NCBI GenBank assembly: GCA_025055235.1
Contig: JANWYN010000059.1
Span: 1-42,049, forward strand
Source of the DNA: Candidatus Roseilinea sp.
Lineage (GTDB): Bacteria > Chloroflexota > Anaerolineae > J036 > Brachytrichaceae
Length of the DNA: 42,049 nt
Reading direction: 5' to 3'
Both the position numbers and the translations under genes were made by a program. This document shows positions 16,894 through 33,900 of the stretch, in pieces (position 1 is the stretch's first letter; the number at the start of each line of letters is the position of its first letter). Under the pieces are notes generated by a model that had not been told where the DNA came from, searched no databases, and saw only the letters and a list, made by a program, of their open reading frames with translations.

Positions 16894-17166
16894 GTGACTA
16901 AGCTGGCTATCGAGTATCCGCCTGAGATATTGTGGGCGCTTCAGCAGGAACCTCAAGAGTTCGAAGCCGATGCTCGTCTACTGCTGGCGCTCAGGCTTTT
17001 CGAACTCGGTCGGCTGAGCACAGGTTTGGCTGCGAAACTCGCCGGTTTGCCTCGCTCTGCCTTCATCGCGCTTCTAGGTCGTTACAGACTGTCGCCGCTG
17101 GGCCAATCTCCTGACGAGCTGGTCGAAGACCTTGCTGCTGCTCGCCGTGCCAGTCATTCTGAATAA
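16894..17166 (+). CDS. UPF0175-family antitoxin
   Basis: The protein has 90 residues from the GTG at 16894. It has the UPF0175 pattern: a strand start (LAIEYPPEILWALQ), a helical core with FEADARLLLALRLFELGRLS, then a helix-turn-helix-like GLAAKLAGLPRSAFIALLGRY. Proteins of this family bind DNA and act as antitoxins to DUF3368 PIN-like toxins; here a DUF3368-type gene overlaps its 3' end by 20 bases. The local base composition before the gene is AT-richer than its neighbours. The pair sits between metabolic genes and birA, so it may have been inserted there. Confidence 0.8.
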   Translation: MTKLAIEYPPEILWALQQEPQEFEADARLLLALRLFELGRLSTGLAAKLAGLPRSAFIALLGRYRLSPLGQSPDELVEDLAAARRASHSE

Positions 17167-17635
17167 CACGCCGCTTGTCATCTTCTGGACGATCGGGTGC
17201 CTAGACATACTCCATCACTTGTTTGAGCGGGTTCTCATTCCGCCGAAGGTGCACGCAGAGTTTCTGGCGATTGAGCGCGAGTCGCGTGAGGATGCTTTGC
17301 GCACTGCTGGCTGGATCGAGGTTGTGCCCTTGCGTGATCCGCGGCGTGTTCTGGCTTATACCGGACTGGACGACGGCGAAGCGGAAGTGCTGGCGCTCGC
17401 CGAAGAACTGAGTGTGACAATCGTCATGGATGAGCGCAAAGGACGGCGGTATGCGCAGCGGATGGGTCTGCCGCTCACGGGCTCGTTGGGAGTGCTGTTG
17501 GCGAAGGAACGAGGATTGCTCAAGTCAGTTCGCGCAGTCCTGGATCAGCTCGCCGAAGCTGGGTTCTACCTCGAAGAGAAGCTGAGATCTGAAGTGTTGC
17601 GACTCGCCGGCGAAGCCGACTGGGAAACGCGGTGA
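17147..17635 (+). CDS. DUF3368 PIN-like toxin
   Basis: The protein has about 162 residues from the GTG at 17147, chosen because it gives the family-typical beginning VPVILNNTPLVIFWTIG. A TTG at 17132 would add five residues. The acidic PIN-type pattern includes the early Asn/Thr motif, GLDDGEAEVLALAEEL and IVMDERKGRRYAQRMG, then GSLGVLLAKERG. DUF3368 proteins are the putative ribonuclease toxins of UPF0175 modules. It overlaps the antitoxin by 20 bases, and the birA start overlaps its stop (GTGA), so the three genes are probably co-transcribed and coupled. Confidence 0.8.
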   Translation: MPVILNNTPLVIFWTIGCLDILHHLFERVLIPPKVHAEFLAIERESREDALRTAGWIEVVPLRDPRRVLAYTGLDDGEAEVLALAEELSVTIVMDERKGRRYAQRMGLPLTGSLGVLLAKERGLLKSVRAVLDQLAEAGFYLEEKLRSEVLRLAGEADWETR

Positions 17636-18360
17636 AGTTCGACTTTCGGCGCTTTCCAACCATCCCGTCCACGATGGACGTCTGCCGCGCCTTCGCCGAA
17701 CAAGGCGCGGATGAAGGGCTGGTCGTGCTGGCCGATGCGCAAACCGCTGGGCGAGGACGAGCCGGCCGCACCTGGTATTCGCCGCACGGCCAATCGCTCT
17801 ACCTCTCCATCCTCCTGCGACCTGACCTGCATCCCCGCCGGATCGGCTGGCTGACCATGCTCGGCGCGCTCGCGGTCACAGATGCCATTTCTCAATTCTC
17901 AATTCTCAATTCTCGATTCAAACTCAAGTGGCCCAACGACGTGCTGCTGAACGGCAAAAAGGTAGCCGGCGTGTTGGTGGAATCATCATTCACCGGCGAC
18001 CGCCTCGACTACGCCGTGCTGGGCATTGGCCTGAACGTGAACACCCGTTTCGATGACGCGCCCGAAGATGTCAGGCTGCGCGCGACTAGCCTGTGCGAGG
18101 CGCTCGGGCAGGAGGTGGATCGCCAGGCCGTCCTCGACTGGCTGCTGGCAGCATTCAGTGTGCGCTACGCAACTCTGCCTGCTTCACCCGTCGCCGACTA
18201 CGCACGCCAACTCGACACGCTTGGCAAACAGGTGCGGCTGCAAGCCGGCGATGAAATCGTGGAGGGTAAGGCCGCGCGCGTGGAAGACGACGGCGCGCTG
18301 GTCGTGATGACCACAGCCGGCGAGCGCATCGTCACGTTTGGCGACGTGGTGAGTGCGTGA
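17632..18360 (+). CDS. birA: Biotin--[acetyl-CoA-carboxylase] ligase
   Basis: The protein has 242 residues and joins biotin to the carrier domain of biotin-dependent carboxylases through biotinyl-AMP. Motifs are the AQTAGRGRAGRTW biotin loop (about 36-48), LKWPNDVLLNGKKVAGVL (about 97-114) and GIGLNVN (about 136-142). The C-terminal domain is small. There is no N-terminal DNA-binding domain, so it is not a repressor. The GTG start overlaps the toxin stop. Just before KWPND, residues about 86-97 (SQFSILNSRFKL) come from an in-frame heptamer repeat that replaces the usual variable helix end. The position near the active site makes it notable that the protein seems otherwise intact. Confidence 0.93.
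   Translation: MKFDFRRFPTIPSTMDVCRAFAEQGADEGLVVLADAQTAGRGRAGRTWYSPHGQSLYLSILLRPDLHPRRIGWLTMLGALAVTDAISQFSILNSRFKLKWPNDVLLNGKKVAGVLVESSFTGDRLDYAVLGIGLNVNTRFDDAPEDVRLRATSLCEALGQEVDRQAVLDWLLAAFSVRYATLPASPVADYARQLDTLGKQVRLQAGDEIVEGKAARVEDDGALVVMTTAGERIVTFGDVVSA
17889..17922. repeat. Heptamer tandem repeat inside birA
   Basis: TTCTCAA occurs three times in exact tandem (17889, 17896, 17903), then TTCTCGA and TTCAAAC. It is in frame and encodes SQFSILNSRFK just before the conserved KWPND motif. Confidence 0.85.
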
Positions 18361-18406
18361 GCGCCGGCGATTGTTCCGCGATCTTCGCCGCCGGGCTTGC
18401 TCACGG

Positions 18407-18412
18407 TATACT
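18407..18412 (+). promoter_or_regulatory. -10-like box upstream of atpA
   Basis: TATACT lies 57 nt before the atpA ATG, in the birA-atpA gap (18361-18469). No good -35 was found. The context CGGTATA(C/A)T followed by GCGC resembles the box before rpmH. Confidence 0.4.
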
Positions 18413-18469
18413 TGCGCCCGTTCGATTGACCGTTCGCCGATTGGCAGACTCAACCCTGGAGGAATGTAA

Positions 18470-20182
<1,713 letters not shown>

Positions 20183-23100
20183 CGCTGAGTTGTTAGTTTT
20201 GAGTTTTGAGCCGTTTATCCAGTCCGACTCGAAACTCAAAACTCACAGCTCAAAACTCAAGCCATGGCCACAGCACGAGAAATCAAGCGGCGCATTCGCA
20301 GCGTCAAGAACGTCCGGCAGATCACCAAGGCGCTGGAGAGCGTGGCAGCCGGCCGCGTGCGGCGTGCGCAGCAGATGGTGGAAGCCACGCGCCCGTATTC
20401 GCAGCGCGCGCGCGACCTGCTGGCCAGCGTCGCGTCGCTCGCCGGCGGCGAGACCAAGCATCCGCTGCTCACCAACCGCGAACAGGTCAACAGCGCCGCC
20501 ATCATCCTGATCTCCGGCGATCGCGGCCTGGCCGGCGCATTCAACAGCAACGTCTCGCGCGCCGCGTTCAACTTCGCGCGCGACTACGGCAAACCGGTGC
20601 GCTACATCACCATCGGCAAGAAAGGGCGCGACTTTATCTATCGCCGTGGCGGCAAGATCGCTGCCGACTTCTCCGGCATGCCGGCGCGCCCGACCCTGCT
20701 GGATACCACGCCGGCAACGCGCGCCGCGATTGACGACTTCCTCAGCGGTGTCGTGGACGAGGTGTATCTGATCTACACTGAGTTCATCAGCCCGACGCAG
20801 CAAAAGCCGGTCGTCAAGCGGCTGTTGCCCCTCGCGCCCGAGGCGATCGCGCCGGATCGCGCTCACACCGGGCCGCGACCGGCCTACGAATTCGAGCCCG
20901 GGCCGGCGGAGATCCTGAACACGCTCCTCCCACGCCTGACCGAGATGCAGGTATATCAGGCCGTGCTCGAGTCGTTGGCCAGCTTCTATACCGCGCAGCG
21001 CATCGCCATGCGCAACGCCACCGATAACGCGTCTGAGCTGATCGTGGCTTACACGCTGAGCTACAACAAGGCGCGCCAGGCCGGCATCACCAACGAGCTG
21101 CTCGACATCGCCGGCGGCGCCGAGGCGCTGCGCCAGGCAATGGAGGAGGCGGCCAAGGCCGAAGCCGCAAGAGCTGCGTAGTTCGAGAAGAAGACCGTCT
21201 GTGCGAGTCGTGTCGCGACCTCAGGCAGAATCACGACATCCGCGCCATTCCTGCGCAGGCGGGGATCATGAGGTCGCCCTGGCGTGAACACCCGGGCTGA
21301 ACGAACGGGCAGTGCGACGTGTGCGGTGATTGGTCTGCGCTCAGATCGCTTGACCGGCGCGCCGCCCGTATGTCTCAGCGCAGCCATTCATGGCGGCGCA
21401 GCCTTGGGCACAACGCTCCTGCGAAAGCGGGAGTCCGAGCCCATCACCGAATTCCCCTGTCATTTCTGCGCAGGCAGGAACATTCCCGGGCAGGCGGGGA
21501 TCATGAGGAATGACGGGCAGCAACACGATCAACGTCAAGCTAGCCGCTCCCGCTGCCCCTTGTGTTCCGGTTACATCGTTTATGATCAAGGTCTCCTAGC
21601 CGCGTCACCGATGAACCTCGCGCAGACTCAATCCGCGCCCGCACAGGCAGACAGAAGGGCGCTCACTGCGACGCTCGTCGTCCGGTATATCCCGCTCGTC
21701 GCGGCGATCGTCATCTTTCTCGCCTTCTCGCTCCACCAGCTGCATTTGCCCGGCTTCTACTACGACGAGGCGCTCGACCTGGCGCCGATGCTCGACGTGA
21801 TGCACGGCCGGCAGCCGGAGCTGCTGCGCGGCATCGGTGTGGGTCGCTTCCCGGTCATGTTGCTCGACTACATGGGCAGTCTGGGCGGCTATCTCACCCT
21901 GCCCTTCATGTGGCTGTTCGGGCCGGGCTACGTGGCGGCACGCGCACAGCCCATCTTCTTCTCCTGCATCACGATCGTGCTGACCTGGCTGCTGGCGCGA
22001 CGATGGTTCGGCTACGGCGTCGCGAGCGTCGCCGTGCTGTTGCTGGCAGTCAACCCTTCCTTCATCTGGTTTAGCCGGCAGGGCATCAGCGTGACGAGCG
22101 TGATGACCGTGTTCTCGATCGGCTCGTTGCTGTTGCTCGACGAGGTGATTCGAAGGGAGAGCCGAGAGTCGAGGGGCGAAGGCCAAGAGTCAAGAACCAA
22201 GAACCAAGACTTGGCGCTTGGCTCTTGGCGCTTAGCGCTCTCTGCCGGGGTGCTGATCGGCCTAGGGTTGTGGGCCAAGCTGCTGTTCCTGCGCTGGGTG
22301 ATCGTGCTGATCGTCATCGGCGTGGTGTTCCTGGTCACGCGCAGCCGCGAGGCGCGGCGTATCCAGACCCAGCGGGAACACCTCGCTGCGCTCGTGCCGG
22401 CAATGTTATGGGTATTCATCGGCACGCTGATCGGCGCACTCCCGCTGATCTACTACAACCTCGCCGGCCTGATCCGCGACGGCCAGGCGTGGACGGTCGT
22501 GCTCCTGCTTAATTCGCTCACGCGACCCACGCAGCAGTTTGGCGTGAACAACCTGGATTTCTTCCACAACATCCAGAAAGCCGTTGACGACGCGCGCGTG
22601 TTCGTGGACGGCAGCTACTTCTGGTACAACGGCGTCCCGTTCAGCAACGTCTATGCTGTGCCGGCGCTGATCCTCGGTGCGGTCATCGGCGGGGTGCTGG
22701 CCGTCGTCCGCGGGCGCGGGCTGGGCGACTTGCCGCTGGCGCAGCAGGGCAAGCGCGACGAGGCACGCTGGTTCTTCGCGATCCTGGCAGGCATCGCGAC
22801 GCTGGTCGTGTTGGGCGCATTCACCGTCTCCGGCCTGTGGTCCACCCACCAGTTCATCATGCTGCCCCTGCCACAGTTGGTGGTGGCCTGCGCGGCGGTG
22901 TGGCTGGCGGAGGTCGTCATGGGCTTCGTGACAAGGGGACGAGGGAATAAGGGGACAGGGGGACAGGGGGACAAGGGGATAGGGGGAAATACTTCGGTCG
23001 CCTTGGCCTCCCTTCTGCTTGTTTCCCTGTTCCTCGCGCTGCCCTTCAGCCGCGACGTGTGGGTGAACGAGCAGCATCACGCCACCCTGGCGCGCACCGG

Positions 23101-23470
23101 CGGATCGGGCCGCTTTTCGGACGCGATCTACAAGCTGGCCGACTGGTTGGACGCCAACGGCATCCATCAGCCGGTCGCGCTGGACTGGGGCATCGAGAAG
23201 AACCTGCGCGTGTTGACGGCGGATCGCGTGCGCCCGGTGGAAATCTTCGGTTTCTCCGAGCAGGCCGACGAGGGCTTCCGCCGGCGCGCCATTGAGATGC
23301 TGCAGGACCCCAACCGGCGTTACATCGTGCTCTGGGAACGGTTTGCCGTTTATAATCGCCGGCAAGACTTCACCGAAATCGCGAATCGGATGGGCCGGCA
23401 GGTCGTCGAGACTTTCATCGCCCATGAAAAGAGCGGCCTGCCTGTATACGTCGTGTTAGAGGCCAGATAA

Positions 23471-24931
<1,461 letters not shown>

Positions 24932-27900
24932 TGAGAATGCAAAATTGAGAATTGAGAAAGTGGCGCAAGCCCGTCCACATGCTCAATTCTCAATTCTCGA
25001 TTTGCCTATGCCGTTGCATCTTGAAATCGTCACGAGTGAACGCACCGTGTTCAGCGGTGATGTGGACATGGTGACCATTCCCGGCGCCGGCGGCGTGATG
25101 GGTGTGCTGCCGCATCACGCACCGGTGCTCTCTACGCTAAAGCCGGGAGAACTGCGCATCAAGATCGGCGATGAGGTGCAGGAGTTCGCCATCGGTGGCG
25201 GCTTCGTGGACATCCACGACAACCGCGTGATCATCCTGGCCGACAGCGCCGAGCGCGCCGATGAGATTGACATCGCCCGCGCCGAAGCCGCCCGGGCACG
25301 TGCCGAAGAGTTGTTGAAGAACCCGCCGCCGAACAAAGAGGACCTGTTCAAGCTCGAGGCGGCGCTGCGCCGCAGCACGGTGCGCTTGAACGTGGCCATG
25401 CGCCGGCGCGCACATCGCGGCGAGTCGCACAACTGACGCGTCGCTGCGCGCCCTGCGCGCGCCGTCCGAGGCGCCGCTGCGCTGCATGATTCACTGATCG
25501 TCGAACGTCATGGGCATCCTTCGGGCAGAGATCGGCATAGACCTGGGCACCGTCAACGTTGTGGTGTATGTGCGGGGCAAGGGCATCGTGATCCAGGAGC
25601 CCTCCGTCGTCGCCATCCTCTCGCGTGAGGAGACGGTCGTGGAGGTCGGCGAAGAAGCACGCCAAATGTACGGCCGCACCCCTGATGAGATCGAAGTCGC
25701 GCGGCCGCTGCGCGATGGCGTGATCGCCGACTATCAAGTGACCCAGCGGATGCTCCAGCATTTCGTCAACAAGGCGAAGGGGTTCAGCCTGTTGCCGCCG
25801 CGCGTGGTGATCGGCGTGCCCTACGGCGTGACGAGCGTCGAGCGCCGCGCGGTGCGCGAGGCGGCCATCGAGGCCGGCGCCGGCGAGGTCTATCCGATCC
25901 GCGAACCGCTGGCCGCGGCCTATGGCGCCGGGCTGCCGGTGGACACTGCCACGGGCAACCTGGTCGTGGACATCGGCGGCGGCACTGCCGAGGCTGCGGT
26001 GGTCTCGATGAACGGCATCGTGGTGGCCAACTCCGTGCGCGTCGGCGGCCTCAAGCTCGATGCCGCGATCCAGAACTTCATCCGCCGCAAGTACAACTTA
26101 GCCATCGGCGAACCGACCGCCGAAGAGATCAAGATCAACATCGGCAGCGCGCTCCCGTTGGAAGAGGAGATGTACATGCAGGTGCAGGGACGCGACCAGG
26201 TCACCGGTCTGCCGCGCACGATCGAGGTCTCGACCAACGAGATCGTCGAGGCGCTGCAAGAGCCGCTGTCGCAGATCTCCGCCTGCGTGAAGTCGGTGTT
26301 AGAGCGCACGCCGCCTGAGCTGGCGTCCGACATCATTGACCGCGGCATGGCCTTGACCGGCGGCACGGCCCTGCTGCACAAGCTCGACGAATACCTCACC
26401 CGTGAGACCGGCATCCCGGCTTACGTCGCCGATGCGCCGATCGCCTGCGTGGCTCTCGGCACCGGCCGCGCGCTCGAGAACATCGAGGTGCTCAAGCGCA
26501 CGGAGTTCATTAGCTGAGTGCAGGATATCGTTCTGGCTTCGGCCTCGCCACGCCGGCGCGAGTTGCTCACCATGCTGGGGGTGGTATTCCAGGTGTGCCC
26601 CGCCGATGTGGACGAGACAGCGCTGCCGGGCGAGACCCCGCTGGAGACCCAGCATCGCATCACGCGCGAGAAAGCACGCATTGCACAGAAGAGATTAGAG
26701 ATTGGAGGTTGCGCAGCTCAGGTCGAGCAATCGCCTATCGCGCACGCGATCTCCAATCTCCAATCTCCACTCCCCACTTCTCACTCCCCAGTCCTCAATC
26801 CGACCATCATCGCCTGCGACACGACGGTGCTGCTGGACGGTGAGATGCTGAACAAGCCGGCCGATGCCGACGAAGCGCGCGCGATGCTGCGCCGCTTGCG
26901 CGGGCGCACACACGAGGTGCAATCGGCCATCGTCGTTCGTCAGGGCGAGCGCGAATGCATGGACATTGTCTCGTCACAAGTCGCCATGCGCGATTACAGC
27001 GACGAGGAAATCGAAGCCTATATCGCCTCTGGCGATCCGTTCGACAAAGCCGGCGGCTATGCTGCACAGCACCCGACCTTCCAGCCCATCGCCCAAATTC
27101 GCGGCTGCCCGCTCAACGTCGTCGGCCTTGCCCTGTGCCATTTGCGCTCCCTGTTGCCGCACCTGCCCGATCCGGCGCCGGTGTGCCGGGCGTTCACCGG
27201 CGTGCCGTGCCCGCGCGTCCTAGATGACCCTAACCACATTGTCGCGCGCCTGAAGTCGCCGCGCAACTCAGCGTAGCAGGCCTCGATTTCGGTATAATCC
27301 GCGCGCTTCGTTTCTGGAATTCTGCCAAGGGTGGGCATCTGCCGCACGCCTGCGGTGAGTTTGAACGACCAAACAAGAGGAGCAGCACAAGATGCCAAAG
27401 CGAACGTATCAACCGAAGAAGCGCCGCCGCGTGCGCGTGCACGGCTTCCGAGCGCGCATGTCAACCAAGAGCGGCCGCAAGGTGCTTGCCGCTCGCCGCG
27501 CCAAAGGGCGCAAGGTGCTGACGGTCTCAGCGAACAATCACGTCAAGAAGGTGAACTGGAACGCAGTGTATTCGCCGGCCAAGAGCAAGCGCGGCACGCA
27601 GGGTAGCAAGTAGAAATTGAAAATGGGAAGTTACAGCGTAAGCGTCAATAGAGCGTTGCAGCGCGCTTTCTCGATTTTTAATTCTCAATTTCATGTTAGA
27701 AAGGCTGGCGAGGAAGGAGGACTTCGAGCGGGTGCGCCGGGAGGGCGCACGATGGCGCGGTAGATACTGCACGCTGAACGCCGCGCGTGCGCCGGCTCAA
27801 ACGGATGAATCCCAAGAACCACGAACGCGGGTGGGTTACATCGCGCCGCGCACCGTTAGCAGCGCCGTAAAGCGCAATCGCGCCCGGCGGTTGCTGCGCG

Positions 27901-30900
27901 AGGCGATGCGCCAACTGGCTGATTCGGTCGTGCTTGGCTGGGACATCGTGCTGATCGCGCAACCATCTATCATCGCCGAATCGGCGCGCATGCAGCAGGT
28001 GCGGGAGGACTTGCAATGGCTGCTGAACAAAGCTCATCTGATGCGCACGGCGCCTATCGCGAAGTGACGCTCGAGGCCTACTCGCGACGCGCGCAGATGA
28101 AGCAGGCCTTGCTCGACCGATTGATGATCGGCGCGATTCGCTTTTACCAGCTTGCCATCTCGCCGGCGCTTCCACCGTCGTGTCGCTTCTATCCTACGTG
28201 CAGCGAATACACGTTGCAGGCCATCGCCAAGTATGGCGCGCTGAAAGGACTGTGGCTTGGCGTCAAGCGCATCGCGCGTTGCCACCCCTTCCACCCCGGC
28301 GGGTACGATCCGGTGCCTTGAGCTTCTGAACCAACATGAAAAGAACACTCCGCCTATCGCTTCTCGCCGCGGTCACGGCGCTGGTGCTCGGTGCCTGCGG
28401 CGGTGAGATTCCCCCCACTTCCTTCCCCGGCTTGACGCTCGACGGCGCCGATGCCTATCTCGCCAGCAACCTGCACGTGTATAAATTCGACGCAGCTACC
28501 GGCGCCCAGGCGTGGATGTTCCCCGCAGCAGGGGAAGAGGGCGGGCAGCGCCCCGGACCGTTCGCCGGGCCGCCGCTAAAGTTCGGTAACGCGATCATCG
28601 TCGGCGAGACCGTAGGTGCAAACGGCGGCACCGGCCATCGCCTGTATGCACTCTCCGCCGAAAGCGGGACGGAGCTGTGGCGCTTCTCCGGCGGCCAGCG
28701 CGAATACACCGATGGCGCCAGCACCGATGGCAAGCTGATCTTTGCGCCGAACGGCGATAACACGCTCTACGCGCTCGATCCATCGCAGATGAACGGCGAC
28801 GAGCCGAAGTTGGTCTGGAAGTTCACCGCGCAAGACAAGCTGTGGGTGCGGCCGCTCGTTGCGAACGGCAAGGTGTTCCAGCCCTCGCTCGACCACAACC
28901 TGTATGCGCTCGATGCAGCGACGGGCAAACTTCTGTGGACGTTCAGCGCCGGCGCCTCGATCGCATCGCATCCGGCGATTGCAGATGGCGTGCTGTATTT
29001 CGGCTCGTTCGACCAGCGCATGTATGCCGTGGACGCCGAGACCGGCGCCGAGATCTGGCGCTCGCCGGAACGCCTGGGCGGTTGGATCTGGTGCGACCCG
29101 CTGCTCGACGGCGACGAGATTTTCGTCGGCGACGTGAAAGGCGGAGTGTATGCCATTGATCGGCGCAGCGGGAATGTGCTGTGGCGGTCGCAGGTCGGCG
29201 GTGCGATCCGTGCCCAGCCGGTCATCGTTGGGAACAAGCTCTACGTCGTGTCGAGCGACACCTACCTCTACAGCTTCGATCGCCGGCCCGAGGCCGACGC
29301 CAACGGCTACGTCTCGCCGACGCGCGTGCTGGAGAACGGCCTGGTGCGCCGTCTGCTCTCTACGCCGGCCTATGCAAACGGCGCGCTGCTCGTGCCGCTG
29401 TTCGATGGCGACATCAAGTTGACAGCCGTTGACTTGGAAAGCAAGCAAAAGAAGTTCGAATTCCCCTTGCGCACGGCCACACCGTAAGTGGCCGCGCGCA
29501 CCGGTCGCCATGCCCTATACCCCGATCATCGGCACGCTGGGCTACATCCTTTCGCCCGATCGCCGGTTCGTGTTGATGATCCATCGCAACGCGCGCCCCG
29601 ACGATCAAGCCTTCGGTAAATACAACGGCTTGGGCGGCAAGATGGAGCGCGACGAGGATGTGGCGGCGTGCATGCGGCGTGAAATCCGCGAAGAAGCCGG
29701 CATCGAAGTGACTGCTATGCAGTTGCGCGGCACGATCAGTTGGCCCGGCTTCGGCCCCAACGGCGAAGACTGGCTCGGCTTCGTGTTCCTCATCACCGGC
29801 TTCTTGGGCGAGCCGGTCGCGCGCAATCGCGAAGGTGTGCTGGAATGGACGCCCGTACAGCGCATCTTGGATGCATGTTCCCCTGACCCGCAGACGCGCG
29901 ATCGCGCAGCGCTCCCGATGTGGCCGGGCGACCGGTACTTCCTGCCGCTCGTCTTCGACGACGATCCGCGCCCGTTCCACGGCGTGATGCCCTACTCGAA
30001 TGGACAACCCGTTGGCTGGCGCTACACCCGTTTTTGAAGTCGGAGCGCTGTCGCAGCCCCCTCTTGACAATTGGTGTATGATTAACACTAAATGGGCCGG
30101 TCAAACGTCTCCCCGGAAGTTGAGGCCATCGTGCGGCGAGCGCTCGAAGAGGACATCGGCAGCGGCGACGTGACGACGAACTGCACTGTGCCTGTGGACT
30201 TATGGCTGACCGGGCGCTTCGTGGCGAAGGCGCCCGGGGTGATCGCCGGCCTAGAGATCGCGGCACTCAGCTTCTGGCTGCTCGACGAACGTGTGAAGAT
30301 GAGTCGCCTCGTCGAGGATGGTGCGACGGTCGCGCCGGGGCAGACGATTGCCGATGTCGCAGGGCCGGCGCGCGCGTTGCTTACCGGCGAGCGCACCGCG
30401 CTGAACATCTTGCAGCGCATGTCCGGCATCGCCACGGCTACTCGCCGGTTCGTCGAAGCGGTGGCCGGCACGCGCGCCCGCATCTTGGACACGCGCAAGA
30501 CCGCGCCCGGCCTGCGCGCGCTCGATAAGCTCGCCGTGCGCATCGGCGGCGGGATGAATCACCGCATCGGCCTGTTCGACATGGTGATGATCAAGAATAA
30601 CCACATCGCGGCGTGCGGCGGGAGCATCGCCGAGGCCGTGCAACGCGTGCGGTCATGCGCTGTGGCAAGCTCCGCAGGGGGTAAAAGACTGAAGATTGAG
30701 GTCGAGGTGCGCGATTTGCGCGAATTGGAAGAGGCGCTCGCGCTCGGCGTGGACATCATCATGCTGGACAACATGGCCGTGGAAGACATGCGCCGCGCCG
30801 TGGACATCGTGAATGGGCGCGTCAAGTTGGAGGCGAGCGGCAACGTCACGCTCGACAACGTGCGCGTGATCGCCGAGACCGGCGTGGACTACATCAGCGC

Positions 30901-33900
30901 CGGCGCGCTCACTCACTCGGTGAAGGCGCTGGACATCAGTTTGTGGCTGGATGAGCCGCACCAATCCTGAGCAGTCATGCAGAAACTGTACTGCTACGTT
31001 GATGAGAGCGGACAATACTCCACGGCGCATTTCGGTCGTCGGCGTGTCTTCGTCGTAGCAGTCGCTGTGTTCGAAGAGGATCGGGAGATGCTGGAGAAAG
31101 CGTGCGAACGGTATGAACGCGAAAGCGGCGAAGGTAAACGCAAATGGAGTCATTGCAACTCAGAGAGCAGACTGACTTATCTGCAGTTGGTATTTGCAGA
31201 TCAACGGTTTTATAACAGTCTATGCTTTTCTCACTCAGAGCCACCTTTGAAACCTGAGTTTGATACCCGAACTATTCTGAGTATCGCGAAGGCGATTTGG
31301 TGGCGCAAACCTGAAGGTGATTACACAAGCGAGATTTACATAGATGGAATCAGCAAAAGCAAGCAGAGCGAGTATGCTAGGGAGCTACGCAAGATCGGCA
31401 TTCGTGTGAAACGTGTTCACAAGGCTAGAGACGAGAGCTATGCACTGATTCGGCTCGCGGATTCGCTAGCCGGGCTCGCTCGCGCAGCTTTGGAGAATCA
31501 GGAGGGGGAAGAGGCGAGCCTGCTAGGACAAGCGATGCGCAGAGGGGCGTCGTTGAGCTGTAAAAAGACCGCCCACTAACGCGGGGCGGGGAGTAGCCTA
31601 TCCGCTGAACACGGCCTCCTCACCAGACGGGTGACTTTTCGGCTACCGCATAGCCAAATTATAACAGCAAACATGACTATTCAAATCTCGAACATCACCG
31701 ATCCTGACGAAATGTATGCCGCGCTCAAGGCAAAGTTGGGCAACATTGTGCCGGACGTCGAGCTGTTCTACAAGTCCCGGCTGGCGGCGCGGATCAACCG
31801 GCTCAAGCAAGAGCGCAACGCCGTCATCCTCGGTCACAACTACATGGAGCCGGCGCTGTTCCACTCAATCCCCGACTTCGTCGGCGACTCGCTGGAGCTG
31901 AGCCGCAAGGCTGCACAGACCGACAAAGACATCATCGTATTCTGCGGCGTGCGCTTCATGGCCGAGACGGCCAAGATTCTGAACCCCTCGAAGACGGTGT
32001 TAATCCCGTCCGCGCGGGCCGGCTGTTCGCTCGCTGCCAGCATCACCGCCGAGGACGTGCGCCGGCTGAAGGCACAGTATCCGGGCGTGCCGGTCGTCAC
32101 CTACGTCAACACCTATGCCGATGTCAAAGCCGAGTCCGACATCTGCTGCACCTCGTCCAACGCGGTGATGGTGGTGAACTCGCTCGACAGCGACCGGGTG
32201 ATCTTCCTGCCGGACGAGTATCTGGCGCGCAACGTGGCGAACGAGACCGGCAAGCGCATCATCTTCCCCACGCGCCAGCCGCGCCAGAGCGATGCGCAGA
32301 TCGAATTCGAGATGATCGGCTGGCACGGTCGCTGTGAAGTGCACGAGAAGTTCACCGTCGAAGACATCCGGGCCATCCGCAAGGACTTCCCCGACGTGGT
32401 CATCCTCGCACATCCGGAGTGCAGCCCCGAGGTGGTCGCCGCCGCCGACTTCTCGGGCAGCACCACGGCGATGATGAAATACGTCGAGCGGACGCAGGCC
32501 CCGCGCTACCTGTTGCTGACCGAATGCTCGATGGCCGACAACATCGCCGGCGCGAACCCCGACAAGGAGATGCTACGGCTGTGCAGCGTGCGCTGCCCGC
32601 ACATGAACGAGATCACGCTCGAAGACACGCTGCTCGCGTTGCAAAAGACGCAGTATGTGGTGGATGTGCCGCCGGACATCCGCGAGCGCGCGCGCCGGGC
32701 AGTGGAGCGCATGATCGCCATCGGCCCCGTCGGCAAGAAAGACTGAGCGATTGAACTACACAGGATGCGAAGCGCGCAAAGGCAAGGTTTGATCTCTTCG
32801 CGTCCTTCGTGCGCTTTGTGGTGAAAGGTGAACAGTGTCTGATTTGATCGAGACCGATGTGCTCGTCATCGGCTGCGGTATCGGCGGTGGGGTCACGGCG
32901 CTCCGGCTCGCGCAGCAGGGCATACACGTCACACTCATCACCCGCTCGCACGATCCGCAGGATTCGAGCACGGCCTGGGCGCAGGGTGGCATCATCTATC
33001 GCGGGCACGATGACAGCCCGCAACTGCTGGCCGAGGACATCGAGCGCGCCGGCGCCGGCTTCTCCAACCCTAAAGCCGTGCGCATCTTGGCCGAGGAAGG
33101 ACCGGCACTCGTGCGCGAGATCTTGATCGAGCAACTCAACGTGCCGTTCGATCACCAGGGGGACGGCGTAGCGCTAGCGCTGGAGGGCGGCCATCGCCTG
33201 CCGCGCATCGCCCACGCCGCCGACGCAACCGGCGCGGCGATCGAGCGCGCGCTGTTGGCCGCGCTGCGCCGCGAGCCAAACGTCGCGCTGCTCACCGGCC
33301 ATACGGCGATTGACCTCATCACCCCGTCGCACCATGCCATTAACCGGCTGGCGATCTACGAACCGCAGTCGTGCGTCGGCGCATATGTGCTCGACCGCGA
33401 CGCCGGCCGAGTGAAGCGCGTGCTGGCCAAGCGTACCGTGCTGGCGACGGGCGGGCTAGGGCAGATTTACCTTTACACCACCAACCCAAGCGGCGCGCGC
33501 GGCGATGGGTTGGCGATGGCGTATCGCGCCGGCGCGCGCGTCATCAATGCCGAATTCGTGCAGTTCCATCCCACGGTTTTCGCCAAGCCGGGCGCACCCC
33601 GCTTCCTGATCACCGAGGCAGTGCGCGGCGACGGCGCGCGGCTGGTGCACGCCGACGGCGAGCCGTTCATGCAGAAATACGATCCGCAATGGAAGGACCT
33701 CGCCCCGCGCGATGTGGTCTCGCGCAGCATCTATTTCGAGATGTTGGCACGTGGCGCGCCGCATGTGTATCTGAACCTGCGCGACTACATCAAGCCGGAG
33801 CGCATTCGCGAGCACTTCCCGAACATCTACCGGCAGTGCCTGGAATACGGCGTAGACATGGCGCAGGATTTAGTGCCGGTCGCGCCGGCTGCGCACTACT